Origin: Anadara kagoshimensis
Lineage: Eukaryota; Mollusca; Bivalvia; Arcoida; Arcidae
DNA length: 64,000 nt
Reading direction: 5' to 3'
NCBI GenBank assembly: GCA_021292105.1
Contig: CM037868.1
Coordinates: forward strand, 35,590,876 to 35,654,875
A program made the translations under genes and the position numbers. Shown piece after piece: positions 1 to 12,353 of this stretch; position 1 is the stretch's first letter, and every line of letters begins with the position of its first letter. The notes beneath the pieces are model-generated. The model had not been told where the DNA came from, ran no database searches, and saw only the letters and a program-made list of their open reading frames with translations.

Positions 1-95
1 CCCCCTTTCAAGTCTTGGGTCAGACCCGGTCGGGATTCTTACCCACGACCGCCCACGTACTGAGTGAGCATTCTACCAACTGAGCTACGGCAGTG
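1..95 (-). mobile_element. SINE-A head, truncated by window edge
   Basis: Read on the minus strand this is a tRNA-like sequence with an A-box-like 'tagctcagttggtagaatg' and a degraded B box, followed by the same 'gggtctgaccc' junction seen in the complete copy at 40,111. It lies head-to-head with the plus-strand copy starting at 190. It is a SINE head, not a functional tRNA gene: the anticodon arm does not fold well and the SINE body follows. Confidence 0.7.
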
Positions 96-189
96 GTTTT
101 AGACAAGACAAGACAAAACAAACACATACTGAAACCACTCGTAATTTTTTTTAATCACCGGATTTTGTACAGACACTAAACAAAAAATA

Positions 190-522
190 CCACTGCAGTG
201 ACTCAGTTGGTAGAGTGCTCGCTCCATAAGTAGGAGGTCGTAGGTTCGAGCCCCGACCGGTTCTAATCCAAGACTTGAAAGTAGGTACTGACTGTTCTTT
301 CGCCAAACACTTGGCATTACGAAATGACACAGTTCTTTAATCGGATGAAACTTAAAATAAACGAGGTTCCGTTTCGCGTTGGGGTTGGCAAGATAAAGAA
401 CCCTGTTGTATAATGTCATATGCACAATGCACAGGGAAAATTTGTGCACCTTCGCCTATAGCTGGCGACGTCTCGATATCAGTAAAATATTCTTGACTGG
501 GACGTTAAACGCCATTACTCAA
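190..522 (+). mobile_element. SINE-A (tRNA-derived), near full length
   Basis: The head has an A box (gactcagttggtagagtg) and a B box (ggttcgagcccc). The body contains 'ctttcgccaaacacttgg' and 'aacgaggttccg', and the tail is 'cttgactgggacgttaaac' plus 'gccattactc'. It matches the 40,111 copy along its whole length, with substitutions. It resembles the molluscan V-SINE type I remember as RUDI; that name is from memory and unchecked. No coding capacity; mobilised by a LINE in trans. Confidence 0.8.
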
Positions 523-530
523 CTCAACTC

Positions 531-1540
531 ACTAAAGAAAAAAAAGATAAATACTATAACATGAAAAGAAAGAACAACTGTAAAAAAACAAATAAAAAGA
601 GAAAGAAAGAAGAAAGAGTAAAAATCAATATAATAAATGACATAAAAATAAAAAGAAAGAAAAAAATCGCCTTTGGTCCCACATTTTTCTAATCGTTAAG
701 CGATTAGCAATGTTTGTTCCATTGTCGATTTGACTTATTGGCTGTTTTACATGCCAAGAAAATCATTTAAGCTTGTTTTATTTAGCTATATTTGTTTTTC
801 ATTGAACATTTATTCAGATTTATTATTAAATCTAAAAAAATGTCACCTTTTGTAAAACTCGAAAAGCCATTTTCCGGAAGTTATTAATTGTTTGCTAAAC
901 TCCACGTCGGAAGCGAACTTTCTGCCGGAAGTTGTTCCATTACTTAATATTTAGCTTACGTACATATTAATATATTATAATATACTGACATGAGAACATG
1001 GCGATTGTGTTAATTTTAGTTTAAACAATATTTTATTCTCACAAGACAAAATATATATACAATATATAATTAATATACAATCAAATAGAGAATTATATAG
1101 AAAAGGATCCAGGGTAAATTTAAAAATGTTGGCATCGCCCTTGTGACTTCAAACTTATAACAATGAAACGGATTTTCAAGAATAAACTAGCGATCATGAC
1201 ATGTTTATAAAACGTTTTCATCAATATTTGCAGAGTCTTTTCAAAAAAATATTATTTATTTTATTGTTGGAAATAGGGCCTCAGCGGCCCATCAGTGTGT
1301 TTTTAAGCGCATGTCTATAAAATACCCCCGTTTCTCATCACTTTAGAATCGAATTTCAATCAGACAAATTCATGTCAGAAAGTTTGTCAGTTGGGGTGTC
1401 GAATGTGTTTTCCCAAGACTCTCCGTCCCCCAACGCTCCAAGAACTAACTCTCTCTAAAAATCAAAATTTGAACAAATGGGGAGAAAAATATAAATGAGG
1501 TTTAAAACACTATTAGTCTGGCCACTCTACTTCCACCACC
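531..1540. other. AT-rich non-coding DNA
   Basis: A-rich then mixed AT-rich sequence. No open frame of gene-like composition, no splice-flanked coding block and no repeat that I recognise. Confidence 0.6.
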
Positions 1541-1562
1541 CCCCCCCCCCCCCCCCCCCCCC
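1541..1562. repeat. Poly-C tract
   Basis: An almost pure run of about 22 C flanked by 'cttccaccacc' and 'atcacacacac'. Its length is likely unreliable in the assembly. Confidence 0.9.
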
Positions 1563-2430
1563 ATCACACACACTTCTAAAAAATTTATACAATGTATTCT
1601 GGCTAATCAGTTCATTGGCTTGAAATCATAACGGTAAAAGGGAAACTTCAATAGGCTGTTAAAACATGGATTTAAAATTAAATTCCCATGAACACAGGTT
1701 TGAAAATTAAAACAATACACACAACACATTTCGATTTCAACCGTGTAAACAGTTAAGTTACCAATCTTAACCACATTCTGTATTTGTTCACACTCAATGG
1801 TCCGTTATAAGACCATGCCAATTTTTTTCTTTGTTGAGCGTCAGACAACGGGTAGGTTTTTGGACTTCAAACGTGAAAAAGAAACAAATTTTGTTTCAAA
1901 TTTTTTATTTATTTATTTATGTATTTATTTAATTATTTATTTAAAACATATAAATGTAGTTTACATTTTCGTTTTGTTATTTTTAAAGTTCTTTTTATTT
2001 ATTTATTATTTTTTTATTTATTTATTTATTTATCTTATACAATTTTTTATACTTTGTTACAATTGTTAATGCTCTATGCTCATTTTTTAACTTTTCTTAA
2101 AAGCCAAATTCCATATTTTTTTTTACATAAAAGGTTCGGTATTTTTTATTTTTGCCTGTTTTTTTTTTTACCTAATAGGTAGCAAGTTTTTGTTGATGTG
2201 ATGATAGATATAAACAAGAAAAAATTGATGTGGCCTTATTTTAAGGGAGAAAACTATTATTTTAATGACATCATCCAAATACTTGAAAATCGGGAGTTAT
2301 TATTTTCGATTTTGATCACAAATAAAGCTATTTAAAGTGTCAACGAGTCCATTGTCCAGGTATAAAGGTATGTGAATTATGCTTGTTTGCGCTCAACCAA
2401 TAAAGTACAGACCTGTCCAAAGTACACTAG
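1563..2430. other. AT-rich DNA with (TTTA)n-like stretches
   Basis: Runs of ttta/tttatt at about 1,900-2,040 create long open frames that are compositional artefacts (Phe/Tyr/Ile/Leu only). A short MITE-1-like fragment (gtacagacctgtcc) occurs at about 2,405. Nothing else supported. Confidence 0.6.
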
Positions 2431-3160
2431 CCCAAGAACCACTGTCCCGGTTTCACAATCATTGCTTAACTAGGATTTTCTTTAACGTAAATTAGCAAAT
2501 TTTTAAAATCTCTGTTTGGAACTAAGAATAAATATTTTTATCAAAATTATTATAAATATAATAAGCTTGATTTAATATTTAAAATGACACCTTAAATTTC
2601 TCAATATCCGAACAATCACATGTATCAAAATTATAAAAGTTTTAAGTTTGCAAGATTTAAGTTAAGGAAATCTTAGTTAAGAAATTGTTAACGCAAGAAC
2701 CACTGTCCCCGGTTTCACAATTATTGCTTAACTAAAATTTCCCTTAATTTCAATTTAGCAAAGTTTGGAACTAAGAATAAATATTTTTATCAAAATTAAT
2801 TATAAATATTATAAGCTTGATTTGATATTTAAAATGACACATTAAATTCCTCAATATCTGAACAATCACATGTATCAAGATTATAGTTTTAAATTTGCAA
2901 GATTTAAGTTAAGGAAATCTTAGTTAAAAACTTGTTAACGCAAGAACCACGTCCCCGGTTTCACAATTATTGCTTAAATAAAATTTTCCTTAATTTCAAT
3001 TTAGCAAAGTTAGGAGCTAAGAATACATATTTTTGTCAAAATTTATTATCAATATTATAAGCTTGATTTGATATTTAAAATCACATCTTAAATTCCTCAA
3101 TATCTGAACAATCACATGTAACAAGATCATAAAGGTCTCTAATTAGCAAAATTTAAGTTT
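2431..3160 (+). repeat. Three tandem copies of MITE-2 (about 250-bp unit)
   Basis: Units start at about 2,431, 2,692 and 2,940, each opening with 'caagaaccac' then 'ggtttcacaat'. Each ends with a degenerate inverted copy ('taaggaaatcttagtta'). The third unit is broken by a SINE at 3,161 and resumes at 3,524. A dispersed full copy with good terminal inverted repeats is at 40,595. Confidence 0.85.
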
Positions 3161-3523
3161 AGTTGGTTGGTTGAATGTGCTTAAGTCGCATCAGCAATGT
3201 TTCAGTATTCGCGACGAGAAACTATTTAATTAATCTCTATGGATTAATCTATAAACAATTTTGTGTATGCCTGTGAAGTGTGGGTGTGTTGTATGGTCTG
3301 CCTTGCACTAGCGCGCACTCAGGGCGACTTTACCGTGCTAGCTCACAGAGTCAGTACGCCGCAGACAAGCGTACTACTCCCCCAATCCAGGTGAATCAGT
3401 AAAGGCCAACGGTAAGGAAAATTCACTTTCCCACATGTGGTCCGAGCGGGACTCGAACTCACAGCGGTGAGAGACCCTGGATTTGAAGACTGACGTCTTA
3501 TCCACTACGCCACCGCGCCCTCG
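3161..3523 (-). mobile_element. SINE-B (tRNA-derived), complete, with target-site duplication
   Basis: On the minus strand it opens with a tRNA-like head (ggcgtagtggataagacg; B box gagttcgagtcccg), followed by a body and a tail ending in repeats of the type aacc. Flanks 'atttaagtt' (3,151-3,159) and 'atttaggtt' (3,524-3,532) look like a 9-bp target-site duplication with one difference. The insertion splits the third MITE-2 unit. Confidence 0.85.
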
Positions 3524-3545
3524 ATTTAGGTTAAGGAAATCTTAG

Positions 3546-3753
3546 GTCAGTGTCGAGTAGGCAGCTAATTTCGGCCCCTCGTCAACTCGGTTATCATCTA
3601 TCTCCCTACCGCTTTTCGGCCACTGAATATCCCTCCATATCACTGTCACTTGACTGCCACTGAATATCCCTCCATATCTCTGCCACTTGACAGCCAAGGT
3701 TCGATTCCTTTTTGTTACCTCGGTGTTAAAATTTTCGATAGGCCTGTACTGTA
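3546..3753. mobile_element. MITE-1 copy, one terminus clear
   Basis: The right terminus 'gataggcctgtactgta' matches the MITE-1 family terminal repeat. The interior has the family's 'cttttcggccactgaatatc' motif, duplicated. The left terminus is not recognisable, so the copy is truncated or diverged. Confidence 0.6.
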
Positions 3754-3785
3754 TGAATTCAACATTCTTGTTTGGGGTCAGAGTC

Positions 3786-4790
3786 ATCCGTTAAACTAAC
3801 AAGACTTCGAATTAAAAATAGCCAATTTCTAAGATTTTTTTAATATGGTTAAATTTCCCGAATAAATATTTATTTTTGTTTCACAAAAGCTACATTCCAT
3901 AAAAATCGCTGAGACATTCATACTGGTGGACTGTTTTTGTTAAGATTTAGAATTAGCTGGTCTGGTGCGCGATCAGCCTTTTATAAAGGGGTAGAAATAT
4001 TTTTAATTCGATTACAAGTGAGCTGATCAGAACAATATCGGATTTGGTCAATTGTTGTGTAAATATTACAGGGATAATCTTGTTATGAACGGCGAAATCC
4101 GGCGAAAAAGCATACACGTGGACAACAAAAATTAACAAGATCTCGATCATGACGCATCAGAGATTAAGATTAACAGGGGCCAAGTAGCTGTAGTCCCAGA
4201 GGTTCCAAAAATAAGTCTGGTTCCAGTTTCACAATCATTTTTTTTACAATAAAATTTTCTTGAAAATTTAAATAATTTAAAATTTATTAGTTTTCAAGAT
4301 ATTCGTATATTTAAGGTATTGTTTTGAAAATCAATTTAAGCTGATAATATCTGCATTTAGTTTTGTCGAAAATGTTTATTCGGTATAGTTCCAAATTTAA
4401 GTAAAGAAAACCTTTAGTATAAAGAAATGACTGTGAAATATGGGCCAGGGGCCTCAGTAGAACATAGCTCCTCAAACAAAGTGTGGGTCCCTTAATTTAC
4501 ACTTGTACATTCAGCTATTCAAAATTATAACGTTTTCTGGAGCGAGATGGGGCTCCTAACTGAAAATACAGAAATTACGCTTCCTCTTTGCACATATTAT
4601 CCTTGTTCCAAACCCTCAACCCGTAACATCCTGGATTGTTTAGCAATTTGTTTAAAATGCATTATTAGATTTTTTAACTTGAAATCCTATTTTTATCAAC
4701 ATTTATGTACATGATTTTGTAAAACTATTTTATATTTTATATTTTAAGACTCTAATAACTCTGGTATATATATCAATCAAAAAACAAACA
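3786..4790. other. Non-coding DNA with a diverged MITE-2 relic
   Basis: About 4,222-4,440 opens with 'ccagtttcacaatcatt' and closes with a degenerate inverted copy, so it is an old MITE-2. The remainder shows no gene or repeat. Confidence 0.5.
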
Positions 4791-4797
4791 TACTTAT

Positions 4798-5020
4798 CCA
4801 TGTCGGAATCACAATCCAGAAGAAAAGTAAAAACTTTGGAACTGACAAGTTAGGTTAAACACGTGAACTTCTATCAGGGAATTGAGGCCGGGTGCTCTGG
4901 AAGGGTAATCACCTCCTGTTTAGCTACCTACACCCGTCACGTGTGTAATCAAAGTTGTGTAAAAGTAACATGGAACTATGGGACGTCAAATATACCCAGG
5001 ACAATCCTGGACACAGAGAC
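4798..5020 (+). repeat. Repeat-C copy
   Basis: Shares the ordered motifs 'agtaaaaact', 'aggttaaacac', 'gaagtgaggcc'/'gaattgaggcc' and 'cacctcctgtttagctac' with copies at 21,838 and 22,674. Class unknown; no terminal structure seen. Confidence 0.65.
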
Positions 5021-5059
5021 ATCAAACTTATTTACATACAGTACATATATGCATCCAAA

Positions 5060-5600
5060 ATTGCATATTTTTATTCTGTGTCACTAACAAATTAATATCC
5101 ATTGCCTAAGCTTAAGGTGCGATTTCGACTACGTCATCCCATGATTGTCATTGTGTCTGTCATAAAATAATACATATGACAATAATACGTGTACATCTAT
5201 TATTTGATAAAAATTCAAAAGTAACCAACGACACGATCTATAATCGATCACTATTGCCTACGTTACGATTTCGATTTGTTCATTCCAAATTGAATCGACT
5301 AAAATTGCAATTTTTTCAGATTAATACCATCGTCTTTTCGTCAGTGCCTTGTCTGCGATTTCGATCTGGTCATCCTAAATTGAATCGATTTAAACTGTGT
5401 CACCAACAAATTAATATTACCGTCTAATCGTCAGTGTCTCGTGTGGAATTTCGATTTGATCATCACAAATTGAATCGATTTACATTGTGTCATTAATTTC
5501 ACGGTCTGATCAACCAGGGACGAGTCCGATCAATTCATTAGTGGTCATCGCGAGTTGAATCGATATCGATTTTAACAGTGTCATTGACAACAAATAATTA
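5060..5600 (+). repeat. Degenerate tandem repeat, about 90-bp period
   Basis: Recurring 'gatttcgatttg', 'aaattgaatcgattt' and 'tgtgtcac(t/c)aacaaatta' blocks. The 'gatttcgat' block is spaced about 89-92 bp between 5,264, 5,353 and 5,445, with less regular flanking units. A decaying satellite-like array. Confidence 0.75.
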
Positions 5601-5614
5601 ATTTAATAGTATAA

Positions 5615-5742
5615 TACATAAAACCATAAAACACACTCTCACTTTACATGCATACCCGAACTTGTTCACAGAATAATAAAAGTGTTTCTCGTCGCGAATA
5701 GCTGGAAAATTGCTGATGCGACGTTAAGCACCATTCAACATC
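5615..5742 (+). repeat. Left arm of perfect 128-bp inverted repeat (SINE-B 3' part)
   Basis: The reverse complement of this block is identical, base for base, to 5,979-6,106. It corresponds to the 3' part of SINE-B (contains 'cgtcgcgaatagctgg' and 'gctgatgcgacgttaagc') in plus orientation. Confidence 0.9.
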
Positions 5743-5978
5743 TAAATATATGAAGTTTGACACATGTCAAAATAATTAAATTTTAAAGAATTAATTAAAA
5801 ACTAATTAAAATTGCCAAAGAAGCAAACATTTCGTATTTGATAGTTACCACTTTGGCAGTTTGCTGCCAAATATACAAAACTAACCTGTCCGAAAGTTTG
5901 ATAATAACCTAACAACAGGGATCGAACCTCCAATGCCATGTGGCTTAGATATTTATAGCTAATGACCAAATAGATTTT

Positions 5979-6319
5979 GATGTTGAATGGTGCTTAACGT
6001 CGCATCAGCAATTTTCCAGCTATTCGCGACGAGAAACACTTTTATTATTCTGTGAACAAGTTCGGGTATGCATGTAAAGTGAGAGTGTGTTTTATGGTTT
6101 TATGTACCAGCGCGCACTATTGCTAGCTCATCGAGTCAGTATGCCGTAGAAAAGCGTACCACTCCCCCAGTCTCAATATACTAACACCGTGTGAACCAGT
6201 AAAGGACAATAGGAAGGAAAATTCAATTTCCCGGCATGTGGTCTGAGCGGGACGCGAACTCACAGCGCCAACAGCGGTGACATACTCCGAATTTGTAGAC
6301 CAATGCAAATAGAGATATA
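5979..6319 (-). mobile_element. SINE-B copy, minus strand; right arm of the inverted repeat
   Basis: Same family as 3,161-3,523: 'cgcatcagcaattttccagc', 'ccagcgcgcac', 'agcgggacgcgaactcacag'. The tRNA-like head at the right end is degraded. 5,979-6,106 is the arm identical to 5,615-5,742. Confidence 0.8.
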
Positions 6320-6475
6320 TAGTACAGACCTGTTGAAAAAAATTAACTCTGAGCTGACAAAATGGAGTCGGGTCTTGGCTATAGAGTGGCAGATATATCA
6401 TTAACTATTGTGACCAAATAGCTGCCCTGAGATAGCTATAGTAGCGATTCGGAAACCGGCCAAATCCAGATTGAG
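6320..6475. mobile_element. MITE-1 fragment
   Basis: The left terminus 'tagtacagacctgttgaaa' is followed by 'gagctgac', as in the family. The opposite terminus is not found before the tandem array at about 6,545. Confidence 0.5.
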
Positions 6476-6544
6476 AATTTTTTTTCACTTCGCTTTGCCG
6501 AATGTCGGTGGCTTTCTCATGACACTCCTGTTTCCTCTGTCATT

Positions 6545-7055
6545 TCAGAACTGACCTTCTGCGTGTTATTGAAAGAATCTCAAATGGGGCGTAAAATACC
6601 ACTACTCCACTCCACCATCCCAGAACTGTCTCGATATAAGTGACATAATTTTGACTTGGCGTCAAAGATCATGACTCCACTATGCCCGAACTGACTGCCT
6701 CGATAAAAGTGAAATAATCTTGACTGGACGTTAAACGTCAATAATCCACTCTACCATCACAAAACTGACTGTCTCAATATAAGTGAAATTTATTATCTTG
6801 ACCAGTGGATTAAGCACTCGATTACTCCCCATTGCACCATTCTAGAACTGACCGTCTCGATATAAGTTAAAGAATCTAAACTGGGATGCAAAACACCATT
6901 AATCCATCACACCATCCCAGAAATTACCGTCTCGATATAAATGAAATAATTTTGACTGGGGCTTTGAACGCCTTTACTCCACTACTCCAGAACTGACTGT
7001 CTAGATATAAGCGAAAAAGTTTTTACTGGGGAGTTGAACGCCATTACTCCGTTTT
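6545..7055 (+). repeat. Tandem array of SINE-A 3' tails (about 85-bp unit, about 6 copies)
   Basis: Each unit carries 'aactgac(t/c)gtctcgatata', then 'agtgaaataatcttgactgg' and a 'ttaaacgccattactcc'-like end. This is the SINE-A tail multiplied without its tRNA head. Units are diverged, so the expansion is not recent. Confidence 0.8.
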
Positions 7056-7149
7056 TTAGGGCAAATACAGAGAAAATTTTAGAAAGTGGCTGACTTCGCA
7101 TACAGCGGAAAATCGAGTTTACGTCATGTCAATTTCGTAAAATGCACAA

Positions 7150-7362
7150 TACAATCCTGTCGAAAGTCTAACACCAAACTAACAAATCATTGTCAAATCG
7201 GTGGCTCATGCCACCCTTCGTTAGCTATACCGTGGCAGCTATTGTTTATCTTTAGGCACATTCTCGGCCACTAGCATTCCACATTTCGGCCACTTGGCAG
7301 CCGGAATTCAACTCCGTATTCGTTGGCTAAATGTTAAACTTTCGACAGGACTGTACCTGTAC
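7150..7362. mobile_element. MITE-1 copy
   Basis: Left terminus 'tacaatcctgtcgaaagtc', right terminus 'actttcgacaggactgtac', about 210 bp. The short open frame inside is not a gene. Confidence 0.75.
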
Positions 7363-10332
7363 TATAGGCAGCAGACAGCCGAACGCGGTGCATTGATATG
7401 CATTCAAAATACCTACTCAACGTGACTACAATATTTAAAATAAGACTTTTTAAAAATTCAATCTGGGACACACTCCATAAATTAAACGCGTCTGTAATGC
7501 AAGTCAACACCTGTGAAAAGTTAAAAAAAAATTAATTTTGAGGGGAAAAAAAAACAATTTACAACGTCGTTTGGTTAACCTGTATCGTAATACGTAGGTA
7601 AATAAATAAAAAGTAAATATTTTATTTTTTAAATTGAGACTTATAGTGTTTAATAGTCATATAATATGTTGTTTAAAACTTTTTTTCAATTTAAAATTGC
7701 ATTTTCTTGCAAGATTAAACATCTTAAATAGCCTAAATATTTTAAAATTTATTATGCATTTGAACTTTCTCCCAAGATAAAAACATAAATAGGTGTTCTT
7801 TTTAATGTTTGGCATATAGTATTAAGCGCGATGTCTTTTAAGTTTTTTTTTAATTTTGTTTATTTATTCAGGTTACATAATATCAAATCATATAGTTTTC
7901 ACAGACGCTTTCACTTTAAAACATGATCAAACTTGTTCGTACAAGTACTAGTTTATGGAAATCCTTTAAAAATCGTAAAATAAATACTAAAAAAATGAAG
8001 TGTCGCTTCGAACTATAAATCTTATTAATCGAATTCTTCTGTACGCTTTTCACCTTCGTAATACCCAGGTGTGTTTGTAAACATTCATAACACGTCGATT
8101 GTTTTTCCCGGCATTCCTGGAGTTTGGAGACGAAAATATAATTACCTTAAATAGCTTTTCATGCGGATTAGGATAAAACGCGATTAAACGTATATCTTTA
8201 ATTACCTTGCTGTGCCGGTATCTGTATTTATATGTCAAACGTTTGCATTTTCAAACTTGTTGACAAGTACCCAATGGAATCTCACCTTACCTGAATAGTT
8301 CATAACGAGGGGGCGTGTCAAAAATATACAATGGGCGTTTTCATTGGTTGTACCTGAACGTGAGTGACGTAACTAAATAACGGTTTTAGAAATTTACATG
8401 GCATGGAAACAGGTACCCGTTCATGGGCATGGCTTGTGGTGTACCTAATTTGAGCGATATAACTAAATAACGAACCGGCAAAGGTTTCTCCGGAATTTAA
8501 ATGGGCGTGTCAAAATTTTGAGTGACATAACCAAATAACGGACAGGTAACGGTTATTAGGAAATTGAATACCTGTCAAAATTAAGCACATGTATTATAAG
8601 TAATTGTAAATATTGATATGTGTCGGGTATAATATTAAAATTGGGTAGTGTATAGCGTTCCGGATCGTGATCAGACAGGTATATATATTGACGGGGTTTA
8701 TAAATGCAAAACACCGTTAGGCATTGCATTCAATACTTCTACCCGATAACTGTTAAAACGTGTTGTGCTGTTCGCTATTTAATCATGGTTACAATGGATT
8801 TATTACTGGGAGTTAAAAAGAAAAACCAGACATTTAATTTGGAATAGATATTGGAAAAAATTTACATAGATCTACTAAATGGTAAATAGATATTTATTTT
8901 ATTTTTGTTTTTAATTAAGCTTTTTATTTTAATTTATTATGCAATTTATTGCTATTTTTGTGAATTTGTTTGCATGACATTGCACTTCTCTTTCAGAATG
9001 AATTTTTTCCAATGCTTGAATATGCTCTCTCTCCTCACACACACACACACACACACACTTTTTTAATTTTACATCTGCATGTATTTATATCTTCTATCTT
9101 TTTTATGGTTTTTTTCGAAGTTTAGAAAATTTTCTTTCGAATACGTGTTGAAATTGAAATTGGCCAGATTTTGTGACTTTTTGCATATTTAATTTTATGA
9201 ACAGTTTTTTAAATTAAAATGTCATTTTAACCTTTAATATACATTTAAATTTTAACCTTCGTTCAACTCTCCCTCGGTGCATACATATATTTCATTTATA
9301 TCAATTAACCTTTCTCAAGAAAACAATTAAAATTTCCACTTTCTTGTAAGATATTATCAAATTTTATCAACAAATAATGCTAATAGGTTAATTTCAATGC
9401 ACAACTTGAACCGAATACACCAATGACTGGGTTATACGATAAATGTGCCCTTACATCGATAACATCGCAACGGTTCAAAATCATACAGGGTTAAATTATG
9501 TTCGAGAACACTGGATTATTGAAAATAAAATTGGGCGTGATAACATGCCATTTTATATATTTTTATTCTTTGAAATATCAATACACGGTTTATTTGTGTT
9601 ACGCATGAGCAAGATTGCTTTAAACTGGACCCTTTGTTTTCCTTTTTAAACGTGTATTATATATGTATAGATAATTATTACCTCAGGTTTTTGTCGTTTT
9701 ACACACGGAACTTTTTGGTTTAATTTGTTTATTATTATTGTTTTTTATATTTTGAACTTTTTTTTAATGGTGGGGTTCGTATGATAATGCACAAACGCGC
9801 ATGCCTTCCCTACTACGCCGTCATGTGCTGATTTATGAATACTTAATTTCACGTAATAAAAAAACAAAACACCCAAGTACTGGAAATATTTTAAGTAAAT
9901 AAATTGGGATAAAATTCAACTGGCAATTATAAGCAGGTAGCCCTTATATAGAGGTGGTATTTAAGGCAGGTTTGACCTTAGGTATTGACTGTTCTTTTGC
10001 CAAACACTCGGCATTTAGAAATGAAAGGATAAATTTTAATAAATAAATAATAAATTAAATACAATATCCACTATATGGATCGTAGATTTAAGAAAGTGTG
10101 CTCTGTTCTGCACCATAAACGTTGCATGTGAAAACAGAACCGTTTAAATCGCCGGCTTGATAAAGTAAAATAATTTGTCACCTTCTTATCAGCAACGAAT
10201 ATTATGATAATTTGACACTAAGGCAAAGATTTAACGATTTTTATTGATAAAAATTTACGTGGGTTATTTATAATGCAAACTAGGTCTTTTATCAACAAAA
10301 AAGTTGGATTTTCCCAGGCTTGGGTCCTATGT
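7363..10332. other. Non-coding DNA, mostly AT-rich
   Basis: A degenerate repeat at 8,285-8,580 has three occurrences of 'gtgac(g/a)taac(t/c)aaataacgg'-type blocks. A short (AC)n lies at about 9,034-9,058. A SINE-A body fragment is at about 9,970-10,035 (gactgttcttttgccaaaca). No coding block with splice signals is evident. Confidence 0.55.
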
Positions 10333-10540
10333 AGTACAGGTCTGTCGAAAGTTTAACACCGAGTTGACGAATAGAAGCCGTGGATCGACTAGCGAGCAAT
10401 CGAGATATATATGGATAGTTAGTGGCCGAAAAGCCACAGAGATATAGTACAGGGGTTAACGTAATGAGGAGCGAGTTGAGCTGTCAACTCGGAATTTATT
10501 CGTTAGTTCAGTGTTAAATTGTCTACAGGCATGCACTCTA
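10333..10540. mobile_element. MITE-1 copy
   Basis: Left end 'agtacaggtctgtcgaaag', right end 'gttaaattgtctacaggc'. The interior contains the family motif 'gatatatatggatagttag'. Only about 40 bp separate it from the next copy. Confidence 0.7.
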
Positions 10541-10580
10541 CATCTTGTAGACACTGGTGGAATTAAACTTAAAGTACGCA

Positions 10581-10796
10581 ACAGTACAGACCTGTCGAAA
10601 GTTTAACACTGAGTTAAGCAACTAACAGCTTATCTCGACCCATCTTTGGCAATTTCCCAACAGTGTTTCGGTAGCTTGTATCTATCTTTCGGCAGCTTTT
10701 CGGCTCACTGGATATCCATATTTCGGCCCTCGGTAACCTAGCTTCCACTTCTTTTAGGTTAGCTCAGTGTTAAATTTTTAACAGTCCCGTACATAT
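10581..10796. mobile_element. MITE-1 copy
   Basis: Left end 'acagtacagacctgtcgaaa', right end 'gtgttaaatttttaacag'. The interior has 'ctttcggcagcttttcggc' and 'ggatatccatatttcggc'. Confidence 0.75.
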
Positions 10797-11101
10797 ATAA
10801 CGGTATTATCTGAAAATTCTTTAAATCAATGATTTATATTTACCTGTAAAAATTCTTACCTGATTTACCTGTCCCAGGTAAACTGCACGGAATTAAAATT
10901 TTAAAAAATGCATTGAACATGACTTGATTTGAATAAGATAAAATATATTGTTTGACATTTGTAAACAAGAAATTCTACGTTTAACATGTCTGGCTATAGA
11001 AGTGCTACGGTTGAAATGTTTTTATTTATTTATTTATATTTTATTTTTTTATTTTTTATTTTTTTAAATGATAATAATAAATAAACTTGAGTTCTCGTGA
11101 C

Positions 11102-11178
<77 letters not shown>

Positions 11179-12014
11179 ACAGACGTGTATTAAACATATC
11201 CTATCCGAAAAATTGACACCGGGGACATTTATATAGCTTTTGATTAAGTGCAATTCTTAAAATTATTTACATTAAAAAATCATTGAACCATCTTTTATTT
11301 CAATAATAGATTGGATAATTCGTGGTTTAAAATGAAATTACGCATTGCACACAGTTTCGCGAATGATTCGCTTCAACGGTAGCAGAAATTGCTCAGTCCC
11401 GAGTACGTGGACACTTAGCACCTCTGTTGTGTCATATTACAAAACATCAAAAATGAAACATTCTTTTCCAGAGCAGTCCCTGAGAATTATTCCTACATAG
11501 GTTTTCTCAGCAACTATTAAAGCTGTCCAAAAACAATAGGTATTCGTAAACCATTGCGTTTTATTGTAAAAAATCGAGGATTCCCGTTACCAGTTTCTAT
11601 TCAACGTTACGGGATAATTGCAACGGCAACGTGAATTTCTATACACAATTAATGACCCCTGAGGAATGTAAACAAAAGAACTCTTTTGAAAAAGAGATAC
11701 ATTTGTATCTATTATCCAAAAAAGTTTGGGAAAAATCACGTGAATAAAATAGAAGAACCAAGAGGTGACCCGATTGTGTCAAAGATAAAGCAACAATAGA
11801 TTCCGAGACAATGCCTCAATTTTAAAGCCAGTGATTTTTGTCAATCGTATCGAATTGATGAGTCGATTTGTCACGCCAATTTGAGTTTGATATCAGGATA
11901 AAATTAGGCTATTATTTCGATTTGAGTCTTAATTACAATTAATCAGAATAAAGGTCAAGATGGAATGTAAGATAACGACAGAGTGGCGTGTTCTGTGTAT
12001 GAGAGAGAGAGAGA

Positions 12015-12054
<40 letters not shown>

Positions 12055-12311
12055 TAGGGAGAGAGATGCACAAGCCATTGGTATGGAAACATTTACTGAT
12101 TCATCACCGTCTTAGTAGTGTCAGCACAAATTATGTGGGGACAAATCTCGCATCCCTAGATCTACTGTGGGTTACTTGAGTGCTCAAGTGCTCAATTTTC
12201 AGGGTTATGTAGGAGAATTTAGCATTGTCCCAACAACAAATGTTCCAACATTGCATCCAAAATTGACAACTGCATATCCTATTTATCTCACATTGTCCCC
12301 CACACACAGAC

Positions 12312-12353
<42 letters not shown>

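Noticed and set aside
1797-2182. Phe/Tyr/Leu-rich plus-strand frames
   Set aside because: Compositional artefact of T-rich (TTTA)n DNA, no splice or domain support.
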